Below the pieces are notes generated by a model. The model had not been told where the DNA came from. It ran no database searches and saw nothing but the letters and a program-made list of their open reading frames with translations. Both the position numbers and the translations under genes were made by a program. 43,520 nucleotides of DNA, from contig CALAJK010000041.1 of the NCBI GenBank assembly GCA_937922795.1, positions 1 through 43,520 of the forward strand, written 5' to 3'. Positions 33,229-40,514 of this stretch are shown here, piece by piece. Position 1 is the stretch's first letter. Every line of letters starts with the position of its first letter. This DNA is from an uncultured Anaerolineae bacterium (GTDB lineage: Bacteria; Chloroflexota; Anaerolineae; Aggregatilineales; Phototrophicaceae).

Positions 33229-33684
33229 ATGAACGCAGACCGCGCGCTGGCTATCGCCGCCTGCGCCGCTGAGTTAACGCGGCTGGTGACGCTCTTCCAG
33301 GCCAAGTATGGCCATGTCCCCGCCGTCCCCCTGGAACTTCCCGCCGAAGCCCACCGTCTGCAAACCGCCATCTTCAGTCAACAACTCGCAATCGCCCGTC
33401 TGCTCGACCCTGAGGCACTGGCCAATCCGCTTGAGCCGCTGTCTGGTTGGCATCAGCGCCAGCCGGTGCCGGCGGCGACGGCTGTGAGCGAACTGGCGCG
33501 TGAGGCCAACCATCTGATCGCCTGCTGCACCTTCCAGGAAGCCGCGCCGACCCAGGGCGAATTCTGGGACGTGGCCGATGCCCAGGCAGCCATCGCCGGC
33601 CTGCTGCCCCCAGACGTCCGCCGCGCCGCCGCTGCGCGCTCGCGCAGAGCTCCCCAGCTCGATCATCTGATCTCCTGGAACTGA
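33229..33684 (+). CDS. Small helical protein of unknown family, paralogue A
   Basis: 151 residues, no recognised domain. Clearly paralogous to the protein at 34068: shared blocks include AELTRLVTLFQAKYG, LLDPEALANP, VSELAREANHLI, FQEA and AIAGLLPPDV in the same order and spacing. Predicted mostly alpha-helical and soluble, without signal peptide. A weak promoter (TTGTTT-17-TAGACT, 33164-33192) precedes it. The C-terminus is extended and Arg-rich compared with paralogue B. Function unknown; the retained pair suggests a selectable role. Confidence 0.72.
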   Translation: MNADRALAIAACAAELTRLVTLFQAKYGHVPAVPLELPAEAHRLQTAIFSQQLAIARLLDPEALANPLEPLSGWHQRQPVPAATAVSELAREANHLIACCTFQEAAPTQGEFWDVADAQAAIAGLLPPDVRRAAAARSRRAPQLDHLISWN

Positions 33685-33711
33685 CGTTATGATGATTGAC
33701 GAACGCCAGCC

Positions 33712-33920
33712 TCAGCCGTCATGGCGGTGACAGCTGGCGATCATGCCGGCCACCCGCTTCTCGCAGGCGCTGGCCATCTTCTCCTCGGCGCTGCTGTCAA
33801 AGCGGGCGAGTAGGACGCCGGCGATACTCTACGTCCATTCGTTCCGCATCCGCAATTCGCCACAGCGCGAGGACCGCCGTGTAGTACAGGCTGCGCGCAG
33901 CCTGTGCCCCGCTGCGCCGC
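33712..33920 (-). pseudogene. Degraded minus-strand gene fragment
   Basis: On the minus strand two overlapping frames read as protein but do not join. An upstream frame gives AARSLYYTAVLALWRIADAE and runs to TGA at 33797-33799. A second frame gives IAGVLLARFDSSAEEKMASA then CEKRVAGMIAS, ending at TGA 33712-33714. A single frameshift near 33825 would connect them into one helical protein of at least 60 residues. The family is not recognised. The sequence has no start or ribosome binding site. It fills most of the 383-base gap between the two paralogues and may be the remnant of a third, unrelated gene. Confidence 0.35.
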
Positions 33921-33971
33921 ATCCAGATGCCTGCTTTAAGAGAAATATTCAGAATCTGCACAAATCTTGTA

Positions 33972-34000
33972 TTGACATGATATTTAAGAAAAAGTAAAAT
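33972..34000 (+). promoter_or_regulatory. Near-consensus sigma70 promoter for paralogue B
   Basis: TTGACA (33972-33977) and TAAAAT (33995-34000) are separated by exactly 17 bases, matching 11 of 12 consensus positions. It lies in an AT-rich island, unlike the surrounding high-GC sequence. The leader to the ATG at 34068 is about 60 bases. Confidence 0.8.
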
Positions 34001-34067
34001 TTATTAAATCAAGGTTAAATGACCTCGCGTCGTCGCGTCGGTCATCGTAGGCGAAAGGAGCAACACC

Positions 34068-34502
34068 ATGAACACTACCCGCGCTTTAGAGCTTGCGATG
34101 AAGGTCGCCGAGTTGACGCAGTTATGTACCACGTTTGAGGCCAAATACGGCCGCCGGTACGAATTAACGCCGGCCAGCCCACAGGAGGCTCTGACGCTCC
34201 ATCGCCGCGTAGTGACCGGCCAGCAGGCTGTCGCCAAGCTGCTCGATCCAGCAGCGCTGGAGAACCCACGCCAGCCGCCGTGCGCCTGGTGGCGGCGGCA
34301 CACGACGATGGACAGCGCCAGCGTCGGCGAATTGGCTCGTGAGGTGAATCGTCTGATCTCTTACTGCGCTTACCAGGAGGCCAACCCTGGCGCTCAAGAC
34401 TCGTCGTATGCAGTGCAGGCGTCTCAAGAGGCGATCGCCGGCATGCTGCACCCTGACGTGCTGCAAATGACCATCAGCGAACTGGCGGCTCAACCCGCCT
34501 AG
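34068..34502 (+). CDS. Small helical protein of unknown family, paralogue B
   Basis: 144 residues, paralogue of the protein at 33229 with shared blocks AELTQLCTTFEAKYG, LLDPAALENP, VGELAREVNRLI, YQEA and AIAGMLHPDV. Predicted soluble and helical. AAAGGAG lies seven bases before the ATG, the promoter upstream is near consensus, and a hairpin terminator follows, so it is a well-expressed single-gene transcript. Function unknown. The strong expression signals suggest an abundant small protein rather than a regulator. Confidence 0.78.
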   Translation: MNTTRALELAMKVAELTQLCTTFEAKYGRRYELTPASPQEALTLHRRVVTGQQAVAKLLDPAALENPRQPPCAWWRRHTTMDSASVGELAREVNRLISYCAYQEANPGAQDSSYAVQASQEAIAGMLHPDVLQMTISELAAQPA

Positions 34503-34528
34503 CCGCTGCCAGCCAACCGTTCAGTAGG

Positions 34529-34558
34529 GGGGTGGGGCTTAGCGCTCCACCCCTATTT
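34529..34558 (+). terminator. Terminator after paralogue B
   Basis: GGGGTGGGGC (34529-34538) pairs with GCTCCACCCC (34544-34553), ten pairs with one G-U, around a five-base loop, followed by TATTTGATT. The downstream T-run is short. Confidence 0.65.
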
Positions 34559-34585
34559 GATTCCTGGCCGCCGTCGTCGTAGAAT
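34557..34585 (+). promoter_or_regulatory. Promoter of the secreted PPC-like gene
   Basis: TTGATT (34557-34562) and TAGAAT (34580-34585) are separated by 17 bases, immediately after the terminator hairpin. The leader to ATG 34620 is about 27 bases. Confidence 0.6.
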
Positions 34586-34619
34586 TCCGGCAGTGATTGT
34601 GAGCATATGAGACAGACCG

Positions 34620-35789
34620 ATGCGGCTCATCTTTCTGTTAGCGGTGCTGGCGCTCAGGGCTTTCTGGCCGGCGCTGGCGCAGGACGCCCCGACAGTCAGC
34701 CCGATTCAATACGATGCTGTCGTCGAGGACAGCATCACGGCGGCGGCGTTCTTCGACTGGTGGCAGGTGCAGGCCGCCCGCGGCGACATCCTGGTGCTGG
34801 ACATGGCCGCTGCCGGCGGACTGGAACCGATGCTGGCCATCCTCGGCCCCAGCGGCGACGCGCTCGCGCGCAGTGAAGAGGGAGCCCCTAACGCGACAGT
34901 GCGGCTGGAATATACCGCCCCAGCAGATGGCCAGTACACCATCGTGGCGACGCGCGCCGGCAGCGCCGAGGGCACGTCCACCGGGACATATATGCTGCGG
35001 CTGCGCCGCGCCAATCCGCCCCCAGCCGCTCAGGGCGCAGTCCAGCCGGTAGTCTTTCGCTGCCAGGATTTTGAGGCCACGACCGTCGCCACGCTGCAGT
35101 TCGCCGACGATTTCATCGCTGATCGACTGCACCGCATCACTATCTACGGCCTGGATGGGCTCAAGCCAGCCATCCGCGCCACTTTCGCCAACCAACCAGA
35201 CTTCGAAGAATGCACCACCGACGCCCAGCGGACGGTGGGCGACGCCTTCACGCTGCCCGGCGGCGAGACGCGGCAGATCACGGCTGAGACGCTGGACACA
35301 GCGGCGCAGTTAGCCATCAGCGGCGCTGAAAACGCCGGGACGATCACCCTCACGCTCGCCAGCCGCGACGGCGCGCCAGGGCGTTACTTGGCGCTCATCG
35401 AGGGCTTCACCATTGACCCGGCGCGGGATGTGGACACCGTCGAAGTGGGCGTCGGCCCGCTGGCGGCTCGCAGCACCGAGCTGCTGGTCTACATGGTCGC
35501 CGCCCCAAACAGCCGGCTTGACCCGTTCATGAGCGTCATCGAGGCTGATCAGATGTGCGACGACGCCGGCCGAGGGGACTGCGGCGATGTGCCCACTTTC
35601 GACGGCGCGGTCATCACGCTCAACGACCGCGGCGGCGCTACGCTGCGCGGCGACCGCAACGATGCCGGCTTGCGGCTGACGCCGGGCAGCCCTGATCTGC
35701 TGACGCTCGAACTGCGCAGTCGGGGCGGTGGCACTTTCGGCGGCTACGCCCTAGTGCTGATTGGCGAGCTGCCGCCGCGCCGGCCGTGA
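34620..35789 (+). CDS. Secreted protein with PPC-like beta-sandwich domains
   Basis: 389 residues. A Sec signal peptide (MRLIFLLAVLALRAFWPALA, cleavage after about residue 20) precedes several bacterial pre-peptidase C-terminal-like (PPC) modules. Module 1 (about 30-125) shows the diagnostic FDWWQVQAARGDILVLDM and LEYTAPADGQYTIVATR...GTYMLRL. A second (about 140-260) is weaker, and a third (about 265-385) has ELLVYMVAA and GGTFGGYALVLIG. Such domains mediate binding or secretion in proteases, but no protease domain is present. Four or more cysteines could form disulfides outside the cell. Single-gene transcript. Confidence 0.82.
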   Translation: MRLIFLLAVLALRAFWPALAQDAPTVSPIQYDAVVEDSITAAAFFDWWQVQAARGDILVLDMAAAGGLEPMLAILGPSGDALARSEEGAPNATVRLEYTAPADGQYTIVATRAGSAEGTSTGTYMLRLRRANPPPAAQGAVQPVVFRCQDFEATTVATLQFADDFIADRLHRITIYGLDGLKPAIRATFANQPDFEECTTDAQRTVGDAFTLPGGETRQITAETLDTAAQLAISGAENAGTITLTLASRDGAPGRYLALIEGFTIDPARDVDTVEVGVGPLAARSTELLVYMVAAPNSRLDPFMSVIEADQMCDDAGRGDCGDVPTFDGAVITLNDRGGATLRGDRNDAGLRLTPGSPDLLTLELRSRGGGTFGGYALVLIGELPPRRP

Positions 35790-35898
35790 GCTGCGGCGAG
35801 CAGCCTGGAAGACAGCACGCGCTGTGGGCGTCAGCCTTTGATGCCAATGGGGGACTAGCTGACCTGGACTTTAGTGAGGGGAGGCTGTCCCGTTCAGA

Positions 35899-36150
35899 TC
35901 ACTCCGCCGGCGGCGGCACTGGCAGATCCTCTACCGCCACGTCTTTCCATTTCGCGCCCTCTTCCACCAGCATGATCGGCAGCCCATCGCGGATAGGATA
36001 CTTGTAGCCGGAGTCGGCGCACACCAGCCAACAGCCTTTGACCAGTTCCAGCCGGCCGGGGTCATCGCCTTTGTCTTTGTAGTGGACGGCGACCGGGCAG
36101 CGCAGCAGCGCCAGCAGTTCGGGATCAATCGGGGGAGCGGCTTCGCTCAT
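35899..36150 (-). CDS. Trm112-family zinc-ribbon-like small protein
   Basis: 83 residues. The core IDPELLALLRCPVAV ... LELVKGCWLVCADSGYKYPIRDGLPIML is the Trm112/DUF343 pattern. Cysteines lie in LLRCP, KGCW and VCAD; one position of the usual four-cysteine site is missing, which is common in bacterial members. In eukaryotes Trm112 activates methyltransferases; the bacterial role is unsettled. A minus-strand promoter (36187-36216) precedes it. The C-terminal tail is acidic and proline-rich. Confidence 0.88.
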   Translation of the reverse strand: MSEAAPPIDPELLALLRCPVAVHYKDKGDDPGRLELVKGCWLVCADSGYKYPIRDGLPIMLVEEGAKWKDVAVEDLPVPPPAE

Positions 36151-36186
36151 GGTTCTACCTGTTGAATATCAAGCGCATCTGAGGCA

Positions 36187-36216
36187 AGTATAGCTGGCGC
36201 GCCTTGAGAGCGTCAA
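36187..36216 (-). promoter_or_regulatory. Promoter of the Trm112-like gene
   Basis: On the minus strand TTGACG (36211-36216) and TATACT (36187-36192) are separated by 18 bases. It points away from the adjacent plus-strand promoter at 36225-36253, with only eight bases between the two -35 elements. Confidence 0.65.
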
Positions 36217-36224
36217 TGCGCCTT

Positions 36225-36253
36225 TTGCCGGGCAGTCGTCATCTGGCTACAAT
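36225..36253 (+). promoter_or_regulatory. Promoter of the micropeptide/cytochrome c pair
   Basis: TTGCCG (36225-36230) and TACAAT (36248-36253) are separated by 17 bases. The leader to GTG 36288 is about 28 bases. Confidence 0.6.
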
Positions 36254-36287
36254 TAGGGCGCGCTCATCATCTTTCAGGCCGAGGTCT

Positions 36288-36407
36288 GTGTTGGTCGAAC
36301 GCCCACTCTTGTTCAGCATCGGCTGGCGTCTGGCAGCCTGGTTGTGCCTGGTCGCGCTGCTGGCCGCCCTGGTCTACGCGGCCCTGCGGCTGGCCAGGGC
36401 GTTGTGA
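36288..36407 (+). CDS. Predicted 39-residue membrane micropeptide
   Basis: A GTG start gives a 39-residue peptide with one hydrophobic helix (RLAAWLCLVALLAALVYAAL) flanked by basic residues. GAGG lies three bases upstream and AGG slightly further, so initiation is weakly supported. Its stop overlaps the GTG of the next gene (GTGA), and a promoter lies just upstream, which together suggest a real, translationally coupled gene. Small single-helix subunits like this occur in respiratory oxidases and cytochrome complexes; that role is inferred. Confidence 0.5.
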   Translation: MLVERPLLFSIGWRLAAWLCLVALLAALVYAALRLARAL

Positions 36408-36790
36408 ACACTCTGCGCGCCTTTTTCATCGGCTGCCTAGCGTTCGGCGGCGGACTGCTGGTCAGCGTGAGCGCTAGCCTACCCATCGCCCGCCCGCTGC
36501 CGTCCGAGATCGCTGCCGGCATCGGGCTGTGGCGTCTGCACGGCTGCGAGGGCTGCCACGCGTTGTACGGGCAGGGAAGCATGTACGCTTCGGACTTGAC
36601 CGGCGTGGCAGTCCGCCGCGCGCCGGACGATCTGCGCCGGCTGCTGACATCGCCGGAAACCGTCGCCGCTAATGGACGGCTGATGCCGCCGCTGGGGCTG
36701 GCCCCTGCCGAGGCCGAGGCGCTGCTGGCGTTCCTCGCCTGGGTAGGTGAACAACCGCCTAGGGACGTTTGGCCGCCGACCGCCCGATGA
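36404..36790 (+). CDS. Membrane-anchored monoheme cytochrome c, NorC-like
   Basis: 128 residues from GTG 36404. One N-terminal membrane helix (about 5-24) is followed by a single class I cytochrome c domain with CEGCH (C48, C51, H52). GIGLWRLHGCEGCHALYGQG, DLTGVAVRR, LMPPLGL and AEALLAFLAWVGE follow in the order seen in NorC, the cytochrome c subunit of nitric oxide reductase. No norB or oxidase gene lies nearby, so it may serve another partner. It is coupled to the micropeptide before it. Its stop lies 37 bases before the serA-like start. Confidence 0.85.
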   Translation: MNTLRAFFIGCLAFGGGLLVSVSASLPIARPLPSEIAAGIGLWRLHGCEGCHALYGQGSMYASDLTGVAVRRAPDDLRRLLTSPETVAANGRLMPPLGLAPAEAEALLAFLAWVGEQPPRDVWPPTAR

Positions 36791-36827
36791 TGAGTCGTCG
36801 CTCAGGGATTCGACGCGAGGAGATGCT

Positions 36828-37790
36828 ATGACCTACCGTGTATTAGTGCCTGACAGCGTGCACCCGCGCGCCGTCGAAATCTTGGCCGCCGCCGGGCTGG
36901 AGGTGACCGCGCCGGGACAGATGAAACGCGCGGAGACGCTGGCCGCCATCGCCGACGCCGATGCGCTCATCATTCGCAGCGCCACCAAAGCCGACGCCGA
37001 ACTGATCCAAGCCGCGCCCCGGCTGAAGGTGATCGCCCGCGCCGGCGTCGGCGTGGACAACGTCGATCTGGAAACCGCCACCGCGCACGGCATCGCCGTC
37101 ATGAACACGCCTGACGGCAACACGGTCGCCACCGCCGAACTGACCTTCGGCTTGATGCTGGCGCTGGCGCGGCACATCCCGCAGGCGCATGCCTCGCTGG
37201 CCAGCGGCCAGTGGGATCGCAAAAGCTATATGGGCACTGAACTGCGCGGCAAGACGCTGGGCATCGTCGGCTTTGGCCGCATTGGCCGGGCTATCGCCAA
37301 ACGGGCGCTGGCCTTCGAGATGACGGTCATCGCCCACGATCCATTTGTGCCGGCCGATCTAGGCCGCGATCTGGGCGTGGAGATGGTCAGCCTGGACGAC
37401 TTGTACGCCCGCGCCGACTACATCACGCTACACAGCGTCGTCACCGACGAAACCCGCCACATGATCAATCGCGAGACCCTGGCCCGCATGAAGCCCGGCG
37501 TCCGCCTGATCAACGCCGCTCGCGGCGCGCTCATCCACGAGGGCGACTTGGCCGAGGCGATCCGCAGCGGGCGGGTGGCTGGCGCGGCGCTGGATGTGTA
37601 CGAGGACGAACCGCCTCCTCCCGATCATCCGCTGATCGGGCTGCCAGGCGTGATCGACACGCCGCATCTGGGGGCGAGCACCGAAGAGGCTCAGGTGGCA
37701 GTGGCGATTGAGGCGGCGGAACTGGTGGTCGCCGCGCTGACGCGGGGCGAGTACAAGAACGTCGTCAACCCGGCGGCGCTCCCCCGATAG
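36828..37790 (+). CDS. D-3-phosphoglycerate dehydrogenase-like 2-hydroxyacid dehydrogenase (short form)
   Basis: 320 residues. The substrate domain begins YRVLVPDSVHPRAVEIL, and the NAD-binding domain has GKTLGIVGFGRIGRAIAKRA. Catalytic residues are seen: Arg in INAARGALIHEGDL, Glu in DVYEDEPPPPDHPL and His in DTPHLGAST. The sequence is closest to SerA, which makes 3-phosphohydroxypyruvate for serine synthesis, but it ends after the catalytic core and lacks the intervening and ACT domains of full-length enzymes. It would not be inhibited by serine through ACT. GAGGAG lies five bases upstream. No serC or serB is adjacent, so another hydroxyacid is possible. Confidence 0.88.
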   Translation: MTYRVLVPDSVHPRAVEILAAAGLEVTAPGQMKRAETLAAIADADALIIRSATKADAELIQAAPRLKVIARAGVGVDNVDLETATAHGIAVMNTPDGNTVATAELTFGLMLALARHIPQAHASLASGQWDRKSYMGTELRGKTLGIVGFGRIGRAIAKRALAFEMTVIAHDPFVPADLGRDLGVEMVSLDDLYARADYITLHSVVTDETRHMINRETLARMKPGVRLINAARGALIHEGDLAEAIRSGRVAGAALDVYEDEPPPPDHPLIGLPGVIDTPHLGASTEEAQVAVAIEAAELVVAALTRGEYKNVVNPAALPR

Positions 37791-38074
37791 CCAGACTAGC
37801 CATACTTGGAGTCGTCGGGGCGCGGCCGCATCCTCGCCTGTTTCAAGACAGCGCAACGTCTTTGCGACGGCAAACGCATCAAAACTCAGCGCAGGTCTGC
37901 GAAAGGCTGCAATGGTTCTTGCAGGGACAAACTGATGTATCTGCCTCGGCCCCGTCAGGCGCACACACCGGCGCGCCCCTGCAACACCTCCTGACCGGCT
38001 GTGATCCACCCATGTGTGTTGATGCATAAGCTCCAAGCCTGGCGCTGTTCCATCTCTTCAGCGCGGAAAGGTTC
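37791..38074. other. Convergent intergenic region, nothing identified
   Basis: Between the converging serA-like and glycoside hydrolase genes. No gene, promoter or clear terminator hairpin with a T-run was found on either strand. Confidence 0.5.
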
Positions 38075-39862
38075 TTAAACCAATCTAGCTTGGGCAGGCC
38101 GCGCCTGCCGCCGCTCGCGCAGACCGCGCCAGCACGCCAGCGCCAGCACGCTCAGCGGCGCGCCGATGGCGGCGACCAGCGGGGCGAGGTTCTCATACGT
38201 CCGATTGACCACCGTGATCGAGTCCAGCAGGAACGGCTCATCGGCTACTGGCGTCAGGCGGAACGTATGCCGTCCCGGCGTGAGCGCGCTGCACAGCAGC
38301 GTGAAGTGCCACTCGTCGCCGCCCAATGGGCGGGTACAGTGCCCGCCGATGGCGGTATTCCGGCCGTCAACTTCCACGTTGAGCGCCTCGCCGCCGCCCC
38401 GCCAGCGCACCCGCACCGCCGTGCCGACCGCGTCAAAGGTGACCTCGCGGGATTGCAGCGCCTGGCCGAACTGAGCGCCGGGCGCGTCCACCAGCCGGGC
38501 GTCGCGAGCCCGTACCGCCCAATGTTCACCTTGGTAGACGCCGGGATACAGCGCTGGCTGCTGGTTAGCGACGAAGGCCTGCATAGCGTGGTAGACCGGC
38601 AGCGGCGTGAAATCTGGCTCAACCATACGGAAGTAGTAGAAGGCCTGGCCGCGTTCCGAATCGTCGGCGCGTTTGAAGAACCAGGCGCTGATGTTGCCTA
38701 CCCACGGCCACTCTTCTTGAGCACGCTGATACGCCAGCGGCAGGTAGCGCGCCGCCTGGGCCTCGGTCACCTGGCCGAAGTTATAGCGCCCGACGATCTC
38801 CGGCGCTTCGTCTGGGCCGGGCACTGGGTTCCAGCCGGCCTCGCTGATCCAGATCGGCTTGTGAGCGTCGCCGTTGGCCACCATCAAGTCACGGATGTAC
38901 AGGTGGCGGGCGTAGGTCAGCGTCAGCGGGCGCAGCCGGCGGTCAGTCGGCCCGCTGAAGAAGCCGTATCCCTGGGCGGACATCACATCGAAACACGCGC
39001 CTGCGCCAGCGTCATACATCCGCTGTAGGAAGATCAGATCGCTCAAGTTTTCGGGCGTTAAGGACACGGTGGGCGACAGCGGCCCGCTGATGACCACGAT
39101 CTGCGGGTCAACCGCCTTTAGTGCCCGGTAGGTGCGGCACAGCAGGTCAGTGTAGGCTTCCGGGTTCACCGGCCGTTCGCCCCACTCCGGGTAGATGTTC
39201 GGCTCGTTCCAGATCTGGTAGTAGCGGATGCGACCTCGGTAGCGCTCGGCAACCGTCACGGCGTAGTTAACGAAATCCTGCACGTCATCCGGCGGGGCGA
39301 ATGAGCCGATGGCGGGGTCAGCGTGCGTCCAGGCCGGCGGGTTATCCAGCCGCGCTTGAATGGTCAGGCCGTACTGTTCGGCCAGGGCGACGATCTGATC
39401 GTACTTCGCCCAGGCGTCCACGGCGTCGGGTTGGCCGTCGCCGTCCAGATCGTTGCGCCGGTCGGTGAAATCGCCGCGCCCGTGAATCTCGATGTCTTCC
39501 CAGGGGAACTGCTGGCGGATCATAGTGAAGCCGGCGGCGGCGATCATCTGCACTTGGTGTTCGCGCTTGGCCGGCTCGACCTCCTGCTGCAGGAAGGTAT
39601 TGACGCCATAGGGGTTGACGCCGGCGTGGTTGACCGGTACATCAGGGGCTGTGCGCGGCGGGACGCGCAGGAAGTTGCCCAGGTACTCGACCAGGCCGCG
39701 CGCCTGCGCCAGCGGCGTCTCCTCGCCGGTCAGCCACCACAATCCCTGCCAGACCAGACCCTGTCCGCGCAGATCGAGCGCCAGCAGCGCCGCTAGGATG
39801 ACGACGATCAGCAGCGCGCCGCTCGTCCACCGGCAGCGGATAGATGACAGTAAATGGCTCAT
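38075..39862 (-). CDS. Membrane-anchored glycoside hydrolase (GH39/GH5-like clan A)
   Basis: 595 residues. An N-terminal membrane helix (about 14-31) and a C-terminal helix (LAPLVAAIGAPLSVLALACW) flank an extracytoplasmic TIM-barrel. The acid/base is Glu220 (YYQIWNEPNIYPEW) and the nucleophile Glu341 (IWISEAGW), the strand-4/strand-7 pair of clan GH-A. A calcium-binding loop DLDGDGQPD (138-146) is inserted in the barrel. A beta-sandwich, galactose-binding-like region follows (about 455-565). Substrate unknown; turnover of own or foreign polysaccharide is inferred. ATG 39862 is used since the upstream extension to 40051 has no membrane or domain sense. Confidence 0.88.
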   Translation of the reverse strand: MSHLLSSIRCRWTSGALLIVVILAALLALDLRGQGLVWQGLWWLTGEETPLAQARGLVEYLGNFLRVPPRTAPDVPVNHAGVNPYGVNTFLQQEVEPAKREHQVQMIAAAGFTMIRQQFPWEDIEIHGRGDFTDRRNDLDGDGQPDAVDAWAKYDQIVALAEQYGLTIQARLDNPPAWTHADPAIGSFAPPDDVQDFVNYAVTVAERYRGRIRYYQIWNEPNIYPEWGERPVNPEAYTDLLCRTYRALKAVDPQIVVISGPLSPTVSLTPENLSDLIFLQRMYDAGAGACFDVMSAQGYGFFSGPTDRRLRPLTLTYARHLYIRDLMVANGDAHKPIWISEAGWNPVPGPDEAPEIVGRYNFGQVTEAQAARYLPLAYQRAQEEWPWVGNISAWFFKRADDSERGQAFYYFRMVEPDFTPLPVYHAMQAFVANQQPALYPGVYQGEHWAVRARDARLVDAPGAQFGQALQSREVTFDAVGTAVRVRWRGGGEALNVEVDGRNTAIGGHCTRPLGGDEWHFTLLCSALTPGRHTFRLTPVADEPFLLDSITVVNRTYENLAPLVAAIGAPLSVLALACWRGLRERRQARPAQARLV

Positions 39863-40017
39863 GCTGCGTATTATATCGTGCCCCTTGGCTGCACCTATAA
39901 GAACCGCCGCGTCATTCACTATGAAAACCATCGTGATCTGTCGTAGACCTGTCCTCAATTCGGATTTGATAGCCCTGCTCAATGTTCTGGCCAGCCTACC
40001 CCCACCCCTCCAAACTG

Positions 40018-40026
40018 TGCTATACT
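40018..40026 (+). promoter_or_regulatory. Extended -10 promoter of the YqjD/DUF883-like gene
   Basis: TGC directly precedes TATACT (40021-40026); no -35 is evident. The leader to ATG 40054 is about 20 bases. The sequence TGTGCTATA is identical to that in the radA promoter. Confidence 0.6.
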
Positions 40027-40053
40027 CTTCGTAATGGTGAGGAGGGAACAACC

Positions 40054-40431
40054 ATGACTGACAGCACCAATGGGGTGGGCGAAACGCTGGCCGACGCCGC
40101 CCAGGATGTGGCCGCCAAGTCCCGCGAGTTGGGGCGCGAGCTCCGCCAGCGCGCCAACGACGTGCGCAAAGAGGCCGCCAAGCAGTTGTTCGCCGCCGCC
40201 GAAACCATCCGCAAGGAAGCCCGCGAGGCCGGCGCTGCTGGCGACGTGAAACAGGGCGCCGACGAGATCGCCAAAGGGCTGGAGAAGGCGGCTGCTTTCC
40301 TGCGCGACCGTTCGGTCGAGCAGATGGGCGATGAAGCGGTGCGCGTGGTGCGCAAGAACCCGATGCGCGCCGTCATCGTGGCCTTCATCGTCGGCCTGAT
40401 CATCGGGCTGCTGCTGCGCGAAGACAAGTAG
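40054..40431 (+). CDS. YqjD/ElaB (DUF883)-like tail-anchored membrane protein
   Basis: 125 residues. Residues 8-95 form one long Ala/Glu/Lys/Arg-rich amphipathic helix with likely coiled-coil character (AAKSRELGRELRQRANDVRK). A single C-terminal membrane helix follows (RAVIVAFIVGLIIGLLLR). This is the plan of ElaB/YqjD/DUF883 proteins, some of which tether and silence ribosomes at the membrane in stationary phase; LEA-like stress proteins are the alternative. GGAGGG lies seven bases upstream. It is followed by a strong terminator. Confidence 0.82.
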   Translation: MTDSTNGVGETLADAAQDVAAKSRELGRELRQRANDVRKEAAKQLFAAAETIRKEAREAGAAGDVKQGADEIAKGLEKAAAFLRDRSVEQMGDEAVRVVRKNPMRAVIVAFIVGLIIGLLLREDK

Positions 40432-40452
40432 GGAGTCCTGCCAGCCGCGCGT

Positions 40453-40458
40453 TATAAT
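40453..40458 (+). promoter_or_regulatory. Candidate -10 for the EthD-xpt-guaA operon
   Basis: A perfect TATAAT lies three bases before the terminator hairpin and 57 bases before the EthD start. No -35 is visible. Transcription from it would begin near 40465, inside the 5' arm of the hairpin. Confidence 0.4.
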
Positions 40459-40460
40459 GC

Positions 40461-40491
40461 AGCCGGGTTGTGCGCAGCAGCCCGGCTTTTT
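40461..40491 (+). terminator. Rho-independent terminator after the YqjD-like gene
   Basis: AGCCGGG (40461-40467) pairs with CCCGGCT (40481-40487), with a 13-base loop that can form further pairs (TGCGCA), followed by a T-run (TTTTTC). It overlaps the start region of the next transcript. Confidence 0.8.
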
Positions 40492-40514
40492 CGTATCCCA
40501 GCGGGGGCCATCAC

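Noticed and set aside
33743-33997. 84-codon plus-strand frame between the paralogues
   Set aside because: No ribosome binding site, no domain, and it runs into the AT-rich promoter; the minus-strand relic reads better.
40432-40514. Purine riboswitch upstream of the xpt-guaA operon
   Set aside because: The hairpin is a plain terminator and no three-way junction or conserved purine-aptamer loops can be drawn.
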